From an uncultured Flavobacterium sp. (GTDB lineage: Bacteria > Bacteroidota > Bacteroidia > Flavobacteriales > Flavobacteriaceae): DNA of 64,000 nucleotides. Below are positions 42,676 through 53,500 of the stretch, piece after piece. Position 1 is the stretch's first letter; each line of letters begins with the position of its first letter. A model generated the notes under the pieces. That model was not told where the DNA came from. It worked only from the letters and a program-made list of their open reading frames with translations, and made no database searches. Where the stretch lies: NCBI RefSeq assembly GCF_963422545.1, contig NZ_OY730243.1, positions 1 through 64,000 on the forward strand. The letters are read 5' to 3'. The position numbers and the translations under genes were made by a program.

Positions 42676-45060
42676 TTATTCCTCCTCCTTTATGGCTTGA
42701 ATTTGTACTGTAGATAAAATCTGATTGAACACTTTCAAATCTTTAATTTTTCCAATAAATGAATTGTTGCCGTCTCCAATTTTATCGAGAGGAAAAAACA
42801 AGGTTTTCATCAGCCAAATAGAATCTTTTTCGTACCCGGTTGGGATTTTTTCTCTTGTGAGTTTTTTAACCAATTCTCCGTTCAGATATAAAGTCGTTGA
42901 GTTATTATCTCCACTAATAACAATACTGGTCCATTTATCTTCAGGAATAGCAACACCAAAATCATAATCCTTTCCTTCGTGAGAAAAACCAAGATTTGAC
43001 GTATTACCTTGTTTTAGCTTTACGATTGCATGATTCGATTGAAAAAGAACAGCATTTGCTGCATTATTTTGAGAAGGATTTATTTTAAAGCTAACGGTAT
43101 AATTATATCCAATTTCGTCGTATGGAAGTTTTACATAACTTTTGCTATTTTTAAAACTTAATACTTTTCTGCTCCCATCAAGTACATAATTTGCATGCTG
43201 TAGTTTCTTTATTTCCTTATCATCACCTTTCATTTTACAATTTAAAACTAAAGAATCCTCAGCGGAGATTTTTCCTCTCAAATTAAGTTCCGGACCTTCA
43301 TTTATATCTTTAGCTTTATTGGAAAACTCATTAAAATCTACTGTTATATCAGTGCCGCTCCACATTTTCTCACTCAATACCTGAATTGCCGGAAATACCC
43401 TGTCTGTAACATCCTGAGCGGTGATTCCGTTTTTCGGAACATCATTCCATACGGCAAACATCCCTCCTCTTATAAAAGGATCTCCCATCTTGAAAACGGC
43501 ATCTCCAATAACAACTGGTTCCCATTTATCATATAAATATTTCAGGTCTAAATAATCATAATAATAACCTGCAGCAGGCACAATATAAAGCAAACCATCA
43601 GGTGTACTGATTAAAGGATAACCCAATTCTTTCATTTTCAAAGGATCGGCATAACCGTTGTACCAAGCATTCATAGTAACTCCTTTTGAGGTGACGGGAG
43701 TAATTCCTTGCGCATGGGTCAAAGCACCCCAAACCCTGACTTCTTTGTCAAAACTTTGTATGTATTTTATAAAATGATCTGTGAACTTTCTAAAAGGTTC
43801 TGCTTCTTTTTTATCATATTCATCAGTTCCGATGTGTACTTCTTTAAAACGAAAAACCGGATTTTCTCCTTCCAAATATTCTTTAAATATATTTTCTACG
43901 ATTGTATAGGTTTCCGGATTTTTTATATCTAAATGGTCTCTACCAAATTCTTTACTTGCAATTTGCGGAAATGCTTTTGAAATAGCCAAAGAATGGGCAG
44001 GCACGTCAATCTCAGGAATAATATTTACTCCGTAATTCTCAGCAAGTATTTGTAAATCAATAAATTCTTTCTTGGTATAAAACTCTCCTTTAGTAGGCAA
44101 TTGCGGGTATCTTTCATTTTCTAACCTAAATCCACTATAAGTGCTGTCCCAATTATTGTCAAACTGTTTTACAAAACCATTATCACTTAGATGCAACTGA
44201 AAATCACTCATCTTATAATAAGACATCATTTTTACATAATCCTGTAAAAATTCGATTTTGAAATACTTTCTTCCAACATCCAACAAAAATCCTCTTACTT
44301 CATATTTAGGATAATCTCTTGAAATTCCCTTGGGCAAAAAGCAATGCTTTGCATCTCTTTCTAATATTTGCAAAATAGTACGTGTTCCCCAAAAAGCTCC
44401 TTTATATTGCGCCGCATTGATCGAAACATAATCTTTTATCGAAAGAGAATAACCTTCCGCACTCAATTCTTCTTTATTACCATTTAGAGAGATAAAAATA
44501 TCACCTGCTTTTGGAGTACCTGAAATAATAGCTGACTTTATTTTGCATAGTTCAACCAAATCATTTTGAAAAATTTTTGCCGCCTGTTTAAGTATGGATG
44601 CATATTTTACATCCAACACAATTCTTGACTTAGCCGTCAATACAAAATTGCCTTCGCCCCCATGCCACTCTCGTAATGAAGGAATCACAAAGGGTTTCAC
44701 ATTCTTTCCCTGATCTTTGTAAGTTCCTTCTACTTTTACTGAATAAGGAATCTCAATAGAGGAACCATCCTTTATTTTACTTGCTTTAAACAACAAATTA
44801 ACCGTGGTATTTTGTAAGGGAGTGAAAATGGTTCCCGATTTGGTTATTACCGAAAGATTATCTGATCCTATTAGTTTCAATTCAAATCCTTCAGGACTTA
44901 CTGGCATTTTATAAGCTGAAGTTTCTTTTGAAATAAAAGGTTCCACTACTATTTTTTCTGCCAGGTAAATCGAATCTGACTTAATCATTTTGGATTGTGC
45001 CAATGTCTGCATTGATATCAACAAAGAACATACAATCCTGGTATAAAGCTTGTAACTCAT
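42676..45060 (-). CDS. GH20 beta-N-acetylhexosaminidase with C-terminal LamG-like domain
   Basis: The 794-residue secreted enzyme (signal to ~22, TLAQ) starts with a ~100-residue beta domain (23-125). A GH20b-like domain runs ~125-250 (IPSLREWHGGEGNFVL). The TIM barrel begins YEVRGFLLDVGRKYFKIEFL (~253), with HLSDNGF, IIPEIDVPAHS and the catalytic pair D413-E414 in VHIGTDEYD, where the Glu donates the proton in substrate-assisted hydrolysis. From ~600 to the end there is a concanavalin-like LamG fold (SFKINPSQNN, WTSIVISGDNNSTTLYLNGE), probably glycan binding. It removes terminal beta-GlcNAc or beta-GalNAc. It is downstream of the DUF3472 gene by 159 bases, with a hairpin between. Confidence 0.95.
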   Translation of the reverse strand: MSYKLYTRIVCSLLISMQTLAQSKMIKSDSIYLAEKIVVEPFISKETSAYKMPVSPEGFELKLIGSDNLSVITKSGTIFTPLQNTTVNLLFKASKIKDGSSIEIPYSVKVEGTYKDQGKNVKPFVIPSLREWHGGEGNFVLTAKSRIVLDVKYASILKQAAKIFQNDLVELCKIKSAIISGTPKAGDIFISLNGNKEELSAEGYSLSIKDYVSINAAQYKGAFWGTRTILQILERDAKHCFLPKGISRDYPKYEVRGFLLDVGRKYFKIEFLQDYVKMMSYYKMSDFQLHLSDNGFVKQFDNNWDSTYSGFRLENERYPQLPTKGEFYTKKEFIDLQILAENYGVNIIPEIDVPAHSLAISKAFPQIASKEFGRDHLDIKNPETYTIVENIFKEYLEGENPVFRFKEVHIGTDEYDKKEAEPFRKFTDHFIKYIQSFDKEVRVWGALTHAQGITPVTSKGVTMNAWYNGYADPLKMKELGYPLISTPDGLLYIVPAAGYYYDYLDLKYLYDKWEPVVIGDAVFKMGDPFIRGGMFAVWNDVPKNGITAQDVTDRVFPAIQVLSEKMWSGTDITVDFNEFSNKAKDINEGPELNLRGKISAEDSLVLNCKMKGDDKEIKKLQHANYVLDGSRKVLSFKNSKSYVKLPYDEIGYNYTVSFKINPSQNNAANAVLFQSNHAIVKLKQGNTSNLGFSHEGKDYDFGVAIPEDKWTSIVISGDNNSTTLYLNGELVKKLTREKIPTGYEKDSIWLMKTLFFPLDKIGDGNNSFIGKIKDLKVFNQILSTVQIQAIKEEE

Positions 45061-45180
45061 TTTATTATTGTTATTATTATATTTGAATTATCCTCGTCTA
45101 CTGGAACGAAAGGACATTTTTACATCTGTAATTTTCATCTCTGTTTCTGTTGCTATTTTATTTCTTTATTTTTTAAATAC

Positions 45181-45207
45181 AAACGAGATGATTATATCAT
45201 CTCGTTT
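45181..45207 (-). terminator. Hairpin after the DUF3472-ricin gene
   Basis: AAACGAGATGA and TCATCTCGTTT (11-bp arms, 5-base loop), 13 bases past the stop at 45220. The tail is only moderately T-rich on the minus strand (GTATTT), so partial termination before GH20 is likely. Confidence 0.6.
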
Positions 45208-45219
45208 GCTTTTGTTACT

Positions 45220-46884
45220 TTATTGTGCTTCCAATATCCATTGTTGATTTGGACTTCCTGTAGTACCATTAATGCTATATTGAACAATCTTGGTACCACT
45301 TGTGGTGCTGCTTCCCGGATTATCCAGTACATAATGATTCGACAAATTACTTTGAATTACATATTTGTTGGAGCCAGCCGGAATCAGATTCCATTGCTGA
45401 TTTGCACCATTAGAGATCGTGTATTGAATAATATTTCCACCTAATGTCTGCGTCCCACCTGATATATCGAGTGCCTTATTACTATTGGCATTAACAATTA
45501 CATAAGCAGTTCCCTGTGCATTAAATTTCCACTTTTGCCCGTTTCCGGTCGCACTGGTGCTTTCTACAAGAAAAGCGCTATTGGCAGTACTGTTACTCGC
45601 AATAGCCAGGTAAAGACCGCTCGATGCATTTTTAATTTTATACCAAGTACCTTCTGATGGACCAGAATTAACTGTAACCGGTACTATTAATGGAGTAGAA
45701 TTTTGGTTGAAAATATCTGTAATAGTGATTCTTACTGAATAAGTTCCGGTACCTAATGTGCTGGTAATCGTCGCAGATCTTTTTTGAGGTAATATTTCGT
45801 TTACGGTACTTACTACTACTCCCGAAGGATCAAGCAACTCTACTTTAGAAGAAAATTGCGGGCTTTTGGTTTGATTGTTTGTCCAATTTACAGTTACTGC
45901 ACTACCGCTGCTAGTGGCTGTGGCAGATTGAATCTGGCCAATGGTTAAAACCGGAGCACTACCCTGATTGGTTTGTACCGGAAGATCTAAGGTACGTCCC
46001 GTTCCAAATCCGGCACTAGGCTGAACATTGCCACCGTGTTCCATAAAATAAGCATCTTCTGTAGCATCATAGCCAGAATTAAAAGCTCTGTCATATATTC
46101 CGTTTCTGGCTTGATCACCGTCATTAGCACTAAAACTTCTGCTAGTGTGCTTTTCCCAAGTATTTGTAATACTTAAGTTCCAGCAATCTTTAAAAAAGGC
46201 TTTTCTAATATATCTACCATCATAAGCAGGATCAGATCCTGTCCAGTTTTCTAAAAAGGCATCATTGCCTGAGCCTAAGAAAGTGGTTCTTTCAGGAACA
46301 GCCAATGTGGAGGTATGAAACCAAATTCCGGTAGTCTGATTTTGGATAAAGGTACCGATGTATAATTTTCCATTTAATTTCCACGCTCTCAAAGCTATAT
46401 TATACCAGGTGTTAAGCGTCCATTGATAAGGATTAATTGTTTTGTATCCGTCACCTTCGCCCCCAAATCTGCTAGTTACAGTTGCGGGATCGGCGTAAGC
46501 AACTTCAGAAAAAACTCCTCCGGCAGTATTAGGATCCCATAATGAAGAAATCAGAATATTGGGTGTTCCAAAGGAATTGTCAGGCGTTTGTTGTAAGCCT
46601 GCATAACCTCCTGAATAATTGTGAACAGAGAAATACTCAGCATTGGCTGATTGGGTAATTTTTATTTTGTGCAATTTAAGAATCGCATCGGATGGAAAAG
46701 AAAAGAAGAGGTGTTCAGATGGCGCTGCATTTTCTCCGCTTACCGCAGCGACCTTTGCAGAACTTTTGCCCGATTTTAATGCTTGCGGGCTTTCTTTAAT
46801 GGTGTCTTCCTGACAAGACATTGCAACAGATAAAAGGAAAAACATAGCCACTAATGGCCCGGAAAAAAGGGTAGTTGATCTCAT
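45220..46884 (-). CDS. DUF3472 lipoprotein with C-terminal ricin-type lectin domain
   Basis: This 554-residue lipoprotein has lipobox SVAMSC (C24). The DUF3472 region occupies about 60-300 (FSVHNYSGGYAGLQQTPD, GGEGDGYKTINPYQWTLNTW, RRAW-like strands and FLENWTG). It is followed by an Ig/fibronectin-like stretch (~310-405, VNWTNNQTKSPQFSSKVELL) and a beta-trefoil ricin-type lectin (~410-554) with repeated QxW-type endings (GQKWKF, NQQWNL, NQQWIL). DUF3472 proteins are exported and frequent in glycan loci; no activity is established as far as I know. With a lectin module and lipid anchor it probably binds or trims surface glycans in the hexosamine PUL. It lies in the slot where a surface endoglycosidase is often found. 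It is 282 bases after the next lipoprotein gene. Confidence 0.85.
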   Translation of the reverse strand: MRSTTLFSGPLVAMFFLLSVAMSCQEDTIKESPQALKSGKSSAKVAAVSGENAAPSEHLFFSFPSDAILKLHKIKITQSANAEYFSVHNYSGGYAGLQQTPDNSFGTPNILISSLWDPNTAGGVFSEVAYADPATVTSRFGGEGDGYKTINPYQWTLNTWYNIALRAWKLNGKLYIGTFIQNQTTGIWFHTSTLAVPERTTFLGSGNDAFLENWTGSDPAYDGRYIRKAFFKDCWNLSITNTWEKHTSRSFSANDGDQARNGIYDRAFNSGYDATEDAYFMEHGGNVQPSAGFGTGRTLDLPVQTNQGSAPVLTIGQIQSATATSSGSAVTVNWTNNQTKSPQFSSKVELLDPSGVVVSTVNEILPQKRSATITSTLGTGTYSVRITITDIFNQNSTPLIVPVTVNSGPSEGTWYKIKNASSGLYLAIASNSTANSAFLVESTSATGNGQKWKFNAQGTAYVIVNANSNKALDISGGTQTLGGNIIQYTISNGANQQWNLIPAGSNKYVIQSNLSNHYVLDNPGSSTTSGTKIVQYSINGTTGSPNQQWILEAQ

Positions 46885-47166
46885 AGTTTTAAAGTTGATT
46901 AATTGTTAATATTATTTTTCTTTAGTACGTGACAAAAAATATAATTCTTTATTTCTCAATAAATTAACTGCTTAAAAATTACTATAACAGGCTGATATCC
47001 AATATGTTTTTTTATTTATAAATTTTAATATCCCAACAATAAAAAAAATAAAAGTTTTACTTTCGAAATGGGATATGGTTAAATCATTTGATATTTTTTA
47101 GACTCAAATAATTTTAAAATATAGTTCGTACAATCAAGTATACAGATGCCTACTTATCATACAAAG

Positions 47167-48249
47167 CTATTTTTTGGTTGTATATGGAATTTTCATTCTA
47201 ATTTCCCAAGTACCGGAATCATTAATTTTCATTCCCCATCGTATGTAAGCTCTGTTTCGAATTTGACCAGTAGCAGGATCTATGTATTTACTCCAGTCCT
47301 TTGCTCCATTTGCTGCTTCAAAAGCTGCTTTATCAACTGTAAAAGCATCTGATGTTGTCAAATAATACATTAAGTAAGCATCATTACCTGTATAATTTCT
47401 CGCATATTGAGGGAATGGTGGAGCCGGTAATCCAAAAGTGGTGCTTTCAGAATCCAGTACCGTTCCTATAGTATTGTCATGGTAATTTTGTAAAGCCACA
47501 GATCCTCCGCCATAATTAAAAACTACTTTATTAGGATCAAGGGCTGTTCCATGACTATCAGCAATAATCATTTTTACTTTAATGCCTAATTTTGGCTCAT
47601 CACTTATTTTAGTGATAGTGATATAAGGATCTGTTCCGTTTAATACACCAGCAACTTTTGGATCACTATCGTTTAGTACAGAATACGTATAACCGGTATC
47701 ATAAACGCCTCCTCCTTTACCCAATTGCAATCTTGATCGCATTTCGGTTTTGAATTCAATTGGAACAAAAGGTCCCATTTTTACACGTGTAAAATGATCT
47801 AATTGACGTTCTCCACGAACATTTTTCGCACTGACATTTACTATAAAATTATCCTGAACAACCGCTTTCGAGGCTTGTGTGAAGACAAATTCTCCACTTA
47901 CGGGATTCATTATAATAGAGGGTTGCGGACTCAGTTTTAATTTTTTCATAGCCAATTCCAGCGTAGTATCCGTAGTAGGATCAAATGGAGCCGTCCAGGT
48001 CATAATCTCATGCTTATCTTGCAATTCAGTGGTTGGTTTACCGTCTTTATCCGTAATGCTGGTAATTGCCCATTCCAGTGGATATGTTGATCCTTCTACC
48101 GCCGGCGGCACAGAAGAAAAAAACACCCCGCGAGGAACGGTGATTGTGTCTTGTAATGAATGTATATTATCACTGATATAGCCCACTTCTGGCTGCTCAC
48201 AGGACAATATAAATAGGGTAATGCCTAATAAACAAATTATCTTTTTCAT
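47167..48249 (-). CDS. Surface lipoprotein of the SusCD-associated type (DUF5007/DUF1735-like, family uncertain)
   Basis: The product is 360 residues from the preferred start MKKIICLLGITLFILSC (C17 lipidated). The frame reaches 48294, but the added 15 residues are not part of a signal. The mature protein reads EQPEVGYISDNIHSLQDTITVPRG and continues as beta-sandwich sequence with FVFTQASKAV (~125-135), FIVNVSAKNVRGERQLDHF and a C-terminal segment ending YIRWGMKINDSGTWEIRMKIPY. This is the pattern of the extra surface glycan-binding proteins placed after SusD in PULs. I think DUF5007 is the closest family but cannot confirm it. It lies downstream of the fasciclin gene by about 100 bases. Surface glycan binding is inferred from context. 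Confidence 0.75.
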   Translation of the reverse strand: MKKIICLLGITLFILSCEQPEVGYISDNIHSLQDTITVPRGVFFSSVPPAVEGSTYPLEWAITSITDKDGKPTTELQDKHEIMTWTAPFDPTTDTTLELAMKKLKLSPQPSIIMNPVSGEFVFTQASKAVVQDNFIVNVSAKNVRGERQLDHFTRVKMGPFVPIEFKTEMRSRLQLGKGGGVYDTGYTYSVLNDSDPKVAGVLNGTDPYITITKISDEPKLGIKVKMIIADSHGTALDPNKVVFNYGGGSVALQNYHDNTIGTVLDSESTTFGLPAPPFPQYARNYTGNDAYLMYYLTTSDAFTVDKAAFEAANGAKDWSKYIDPATGQIRNRAYIRWGMKINDSGTWEIRMKIPYTTKK

Positions 48250-48350
48250 ATGTACATATATTATTTTTAAAATTTTCTTTGAAATAGATTTCAAAAATTG
48301 ATTCTGGCTATTTCATTTTTGATCGAACATTGTTTCCTCAAAATGAGCGA

Positions 48351-48986
48351 TTAATTGATGATATAATTCGAAAAATGATGAGACCCTTGCAGCACATGGA
48401 TTACTCCGTTGGTAGAAATTAAATTGGAGGTTCTGACAATAGTATGAACATCATCATTGCTGCCATCATCTGGATTAGTCCCCCAATAATTATCCAATCC
48501 TTTGAAAGAATAAACCACATACTCCGGAAATTGATCTAATTGATCCTTATATTGTTCAACAGGTATAAGAGAAATTCCTCTCTCTTCTCCATTATGGGCT
48601 AGATAAATTTTACCTTCTTTTACCAATTTGCTGCGATCCAGACTTTGATCAAAAATATACCCTCCCAACATTTCTTTCAAATCGTCTACAGGAATATCGT
48701 TAATACCATAATTTGGATTCTCTTCTATACCTTTCATATAAAAAATATAATTTTTTATAGACAAATTATTTGGAGCAAAGAGAGTCGTTGATTTGGCGTT
48801 AACCACATCAATCATACCTGCTTTTTCGATCAATAAAGCCAATGTGTCAAGTTGTTTATGCGATTTTAGAAAATCATAAGTAGACATTCCAACATTCTGA
48901 TTGGCCAAACCGCCATCTATAAGATAATTGTCGTTTGTACAGGAATACATACTGAAAAGCACTATTATTATAACTATATATTTCAT
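48351..48986 (-). CDS. Fasciclin-domain lipoprotein in a PUL
   Basis: The 211-residue lipoprotein (lipobox SMYSC, C16) has a single fasciclin/FAS1 domain. The opening is STYDFLKSHKQLDTLALLIEKAGMID, the first conserved box STTLFAPNNLSIKNYI (about 68-83), and the second box NGVIHVLQGSHHF near the C-terminus. FAS1 domains are adhesion or ligand-binding modules. It starts 30 bases after the SusD stop and precedes another surface lipoprotein, so it takes the place of a SusE/SusF-type glycan-binding protein. Binding of the PUL's glycan or tethering of the SusCD complex is the likely role, an inference from gene order. The length is short but complete for one FAS1 domain. Confidence 0.87.
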   Translation of the reverse strand: MKYIVIIIVLFSMYSCTNDNYLIDGGLANQNVGMSTYDFLKSHKQLDTLALLIEKAGMIDVVNAKSTTLFAPNNLSIKNYIFYMKGIEENPNYGINDIPVDDLKEMLGGYIFDQSLDRSKLVKEGKIYLAHNGEERGISLIPVEQYKDQLDQFPEYVVYSFKGLDNYWGTNPDDGSNDDVHTIVRTSNLISTNGVIHVLQGSHHFSNYIIN

Positions 48987-49016
48987 GTTTATCTTCTTTA
49001 AAAATTATTAAATAAA

Positions 49017-50552
49017 TTACAGCTTACCTTTCCAATAGTCGGTTTGAATAATGGCAGCATTAATTGAGATTACAGATGGATCAATTGGCCAAAAACAGCC
49101 TTTATGAGCAATTCTGGTTGGATTCATCCAGCTCACCCCCGTAAAGTAATTCATCCTGATTCTGTCAAATCCTGACTGTCCTTCTCCTACAAATTCAATG
49201 GCACGCTCGTCAAAAATGGCTTTAGTAAGCGATTCATTATCCGTGGCACCAGTATAGTTAGGTACATTAGCCTTAGATCTGATTATATTAATATCGGCAA
49301 CGGCAGCTGAAGTATTTCCTAATTTCATATTTGCTTCCGCTCTAAGAAGATAGACATCTGCCAATCTAAAAATTAAGATGTTGGATTCTGAAAATTTCGC
49401 ATAGGGATCAGATGACTGACCATCACGATTTGTTTGAGAATATTTCATTAAAGAAGATCGTTCATTTGAATCAAAATCACTAAAAAACAATTCCTTACGT
49501 TTATCATTGTCTCTGTCCGGATCTGAATTCATCATGTCCTTACCATAAAAATCGTCACTAATAATAGGGGCATTTGAATTAGGGCTTAGAAAAAACGGAT
49601 TCGTTAAGGTTAATCCGGTTGGAGTGGTATCACCTCCGTCAACTCGATACGATTCATTCATGGCAGAACTGATATTAATCTCAAAAAGACCTGTTTTAGA
49701 TTGACCGATACACATATTATTAAATCCATCTACACCTTCATTTACATAATCAATAAGTGAAGCATGACTGTTTTGAATCACCGAATTGGCAGCCGCAAGA
49801 GCTTGAGTAATCATAGTGGCATTACCATGATCTCTACTGGCATACCAAAGCGTGATATGTGCTTTTAAGGCTTCGGCACTTGCTTTATTGGCTGTAATAG
49901 CCCATTTAGGAGCGCCAGGTGAAGAGTATTCTAATAAACTGATCGCTTTATTGGCTGCAGCCAAAGAAAAATCCAAGACTTTAAGTTCATTCTCTCTTGG
50001 TTTTGTAACGATGTAACCATCCTTAATCAATTGATCTGAAGTCTCTATAACTTCGTCTACAATTGGTGCATCACCCCAGATACGTGCCAGATAGAAATAA
50101 GACAATGATCTTACAAAAGCTGCTTCTCCAATAAGCCTGTTTTTTTCAGCTTTCGATCTGAAAGCACTATCCGGCATTTCACTTACATGTTTTTCGATAG
50201 AAAGAGCCCAGTTTGCTGCTCTGTAAAACCCTTTCCAATTACGAGAATCATCACGATACGCCAAAACATAATTTCCATTTCCTTCGATATAATCTACAAT
50301 CCAAAATTGACTATTCATAAAAGTCATTCCGGTAAACTCTCCCCATAATAAGAAGTTTGAATCTTTAGTCAAAGCTTCTTTAAGCAAAGCATAATCTCCT
50401 GCTAATGCTGATTCAACATTGGCCTGAGAAACCCAAAAATTTTGTGGAGTTGCCAGCCCCATTGGCTCTTGATCCAACATATTTGTACAGCCAAACAAGC
50501 TAAACAAACAAAAAATCAGAACCGCTATTTTATTGTATGTATATTTTTTCAT
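49017..50552 (-). CDS. SusD/RagB-like glycan-binding lipoprotein of the hexosamine PUL
   Basis: The 511-residue lipoprotein has lipobox LFGC (C22): MKKYTYNKIAVLIFCLFSLFGC, followed by TNMLDQEPMGLATPQNFW. SusD helices include the arginine-rich stretch EKNRLIGEAAFVRSLSYFYL and ITANKASAEALKAHITLWYA. The C-terminal half has FRLADVYLLRAEANMKLG and the family-typical NIIRSKANVPNYT. It ends with PIDPSVISINAAIIQTDYW. It begins 11 bases after the SusC stop and is followed 30 bases later by the fasciclin gene, forming a four-gene outer-membrane set with the next lipoprotein. The ligand is probably a beta-HexNAc-containing or sulfated glycan, judged from GH20, sulfatase and kinase neighbours. Confidence 0.95.
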   Translation of the reverse strand: MKKYTYNKIAVLIFCLFSLFGCTNMLDQEPMGLATPQNFWVSQANVESALAGDYALLKEALTKDSNFLLWGEFTGMTFMNSQFWIVDYIEGNGNYVLAYRDDSRNWKGFYRAANWALSIEKHVSEMPDSAFRSKAEKNRLIGEAAFVRSLSYFYLARIWGDAPIVDEVIETSDQLIKDGYIVTKPRENELKVLDFSLAAANKAISLLEYSSPGAPKWAITANKASAEALKAHITLWYASRDHGNATMITQALAAANSVIQNSHASLIDYVNEGVDGFNNMCIGQSKTGLFEINISSAMNESYRVDGGDTTPTGLTLTNPFFLSPNSNAPIISDDFYGKDMMNSDPDRDNDKRKELFFSDFDSNERSSLMKYSQTNRDGQSSDPYAKFSESNILIFRLADVYLLRAEANMKLGNTSAAVADINIIRSKANVPNYTGATDNESLTKAIFDERAIEFVGEGQSGFDRIRMNYFTGVSWMNPTRIAHKGCFWPIDPSVISINAAIIQTDYWKGKL

Positions 50553-50563
50553 TTTTAATTCAT

Positions 50564-53500
50564 TTAAAATTTAACATCCAATCCAAGTGAGATTGTTTTT
50601 GATTGTGGATATCCATTTCCTAGAGTGTATCCCATTTCATCAACTTGAGAAGCATCTGCAACGACCTTAGAACGTTGCCATTGATATGGATTTATAATCG
50701 AACCATAAATACGTACGCGAGAAATATGTATTTGTTCTAAAACACGACTTTTGTCAATTGTATATCCGATAGAAGCGTTTGATATTTTCCAATAATCACC
50801 ACTTTCTTTCCACAAAGATTGACCGCTTCTAAATCTATAATAAGGAGTTGTATTAGGACGAGCCGGATACAAAGCCGGATAATGTGCTCCTGCTGCACCA
50901 TCTCCAGGTTTCTCCCAAAAATACAATCCGCTTAGATCCTGTAACCCTTTAACAGCCCAATCGTCTCCCCTGTCGTAATTATCCAAATATTTTTGTGTAG
51001 ACGAATCTATAATATCAGATCCGAACGAGAATTGGCTATAGGCTTGTAAATACCAACCTTTGTATTTTAAATTGATATTGAATAAACCTGTGAAATTAGG
51101 TGTTGGTTTAAATGAGGTGTCCAATTTATAATCGCCAGCTTCATCTAATAGATAATCACCATTATAATCTTTCCAGATTGGTGTACCTGGTGCTATAGTT
51201 CCCCAAGCAGACTTGCCATGTAGTATTTCTCCAGTGTATGGATTTATTGGTAACTGATTTAGATTATCCACAATATATTCATTCTTGAATTGTACAGGAA
51301 GAATCAATGGCATCCCTACCACATATCCATAACTTCTATCTCTATTTGCATCATATCCATAGTAATCCTTGTTTCCGTTAGGAAGCTTAGTTACGTAGTT
51401 TTTGTTTTGGCTCATTCCCGTGCTTATTTCCAGTTTCCAAGGATTTCCAATTGAAAAGATTTGCCATTTAACCAATCCTTCCCAACCGTAATTCATTACC
51501 CCGGCTACATTTGACTTTGCTTGATTGAATCCCGAATAAGCAGGAAAAAGTGTTTCGAATAATAGGTTTTCTGTTTTCTTATTATAAGCATCAAAAGTTA
51601 TATTGATTCGATTATTAAACAAGTCCATATCAAAACCAATATCCCATTGTTTTGAATTTACCCACGAAAGATTAGGATTCCCAATCGTGTTATAATCGGT
51701 TACAACTCCTGTTGTTCCTCCATAAGTAGAAACATTCATTAAATTAGACCATAATGGATTTCCGCCATAACCTAATTTGTATGATCCGTATCTCAAAAAA
51801 TTCTCGTCAATTTCGTTTCCATTTACACCATAACTGGCTCTTAATTTTGCGTAACTCAAAACATTTCCGGTGATTTTTTTGATGAAAGGTTCGTCAGAAA
51901 TAATCCAACCCAACGCTACCGAAGAGAAATTAGCATATCGAACATCTTGACCAAAACGAGAAGAACCATCTCTACTAAAGGCAACATCAACCATATAACG
52001 TTCTTTAAAACGATACCCTAAACGACCAAAATAAGATAGTAATGCGTTTGACTCTATACTTGTGTACCCATTAATTTGACCTTGAGTATAGCGCTCGTTG
52101 ATAACCTTGATCGCATCTACACCAAAACCTTTGGCGTACATAAACATATCTTCATATTTATTATAATCCGTTTTTTGTCCTAATACTGCTGTAATGGTAT
52201 TGTTCCCGAATTTCTTATAGTAGTTAACGTAAAGATCCGATGATAAATTTTTTCGGTTATATAAGGCATAACTAGCAAAACCGTCTCCTTCTTCACGTAC
52301 TGATGAAGGTTCATAATAATTTTTCTTTTCAGAACTATACACGTAATTAAATTGGGCATTAACAGAAAAAGCGCTCGTGAAATCATATTTCATAAAATCC
52401 GAAAGCGTCATTTGTATGGTTTCATCTGTATTCAGTTTATCTGATAATTCTCCTTGTAACGATTTAATTTTAGTATCCGAAACATAAAACAAAGAAGAAT
52501 TTAAGTTCGAAGGATCAGTAGGCAAGGTATTATTGAATTGAAATCTTCCGCCATCAGGATTTCCCTGACCTGTTTGATTGTCAGTTTGCACCAGATTAGC
52601 TCGAAATTGGTTTTCAAAATTTTGTCCTACTTTAGAATTAATATTCCCTGAAAAAGTATAGCGCTTAAAACCAGAGTTTTTAATAACTCCTTCTACATTA
52701 TCATACCCTAATGACAATCGATAGTTTGTGGCTTCGCTTCCACCTCTCATACTTAAATTATACTTGTTAGAAATTCCGGTTCTATAAAATAATCCCTGAT
52801 AATCTACTTTATTATTAAATGCAGGATTCAAACTATCAGATAAAACCATTGGTACATGCGATGTCTGCACATCATCAGACTTCCACCATTTATAAAGCAT
52901 TGCCATCTTGGCATTTCTTTCGGCAGATCCGACATTCATTCTCACTAAATTTGGGATAGGAGATATTCCTGTGTTTAATGAAAAAGTAAATTCGGGTTTA
53001 TCCAAAGCTCCTCCCTTTTTGGTAGTAATAATAATTACCCCATTTGCCCCACGTGATCCGTAAATCGCAGCCGCAGAAGCATCTTTTAGGAAATCTATTT
53101 TTTCAATATCATTTGGATTTAAAGAGGCCAAAAAGTCTGTATTAGAAGTATTGTATCCGGCTAAATCTTCTAAAGATGTTTGTACTCCGTCGATTACATA
53201 AAGTGGACTACTATATCCAGAACCTGACATACTGGTATTACCACGAATAACCAAAGAACCTCTTCCTCCCGGTGCACCCGTTTGAGTAGGCGTTTGTATT
53301 CCTGTGGCTAAACTACCAATGATAGAAGAAACACTAATCACCGGGATATCCTGCAAATCTTTACTGCTAATAGTTGATACTGCTGCGTTGACATTTTTTT
53401 TATGTACCTTTTGATAACCAATAACAACAACGTCACTTAAATCGTTTTGGGCTGATTTAAGTTTAATGTTTAATTGCTTCTGATTACCCACTGTTACTTC

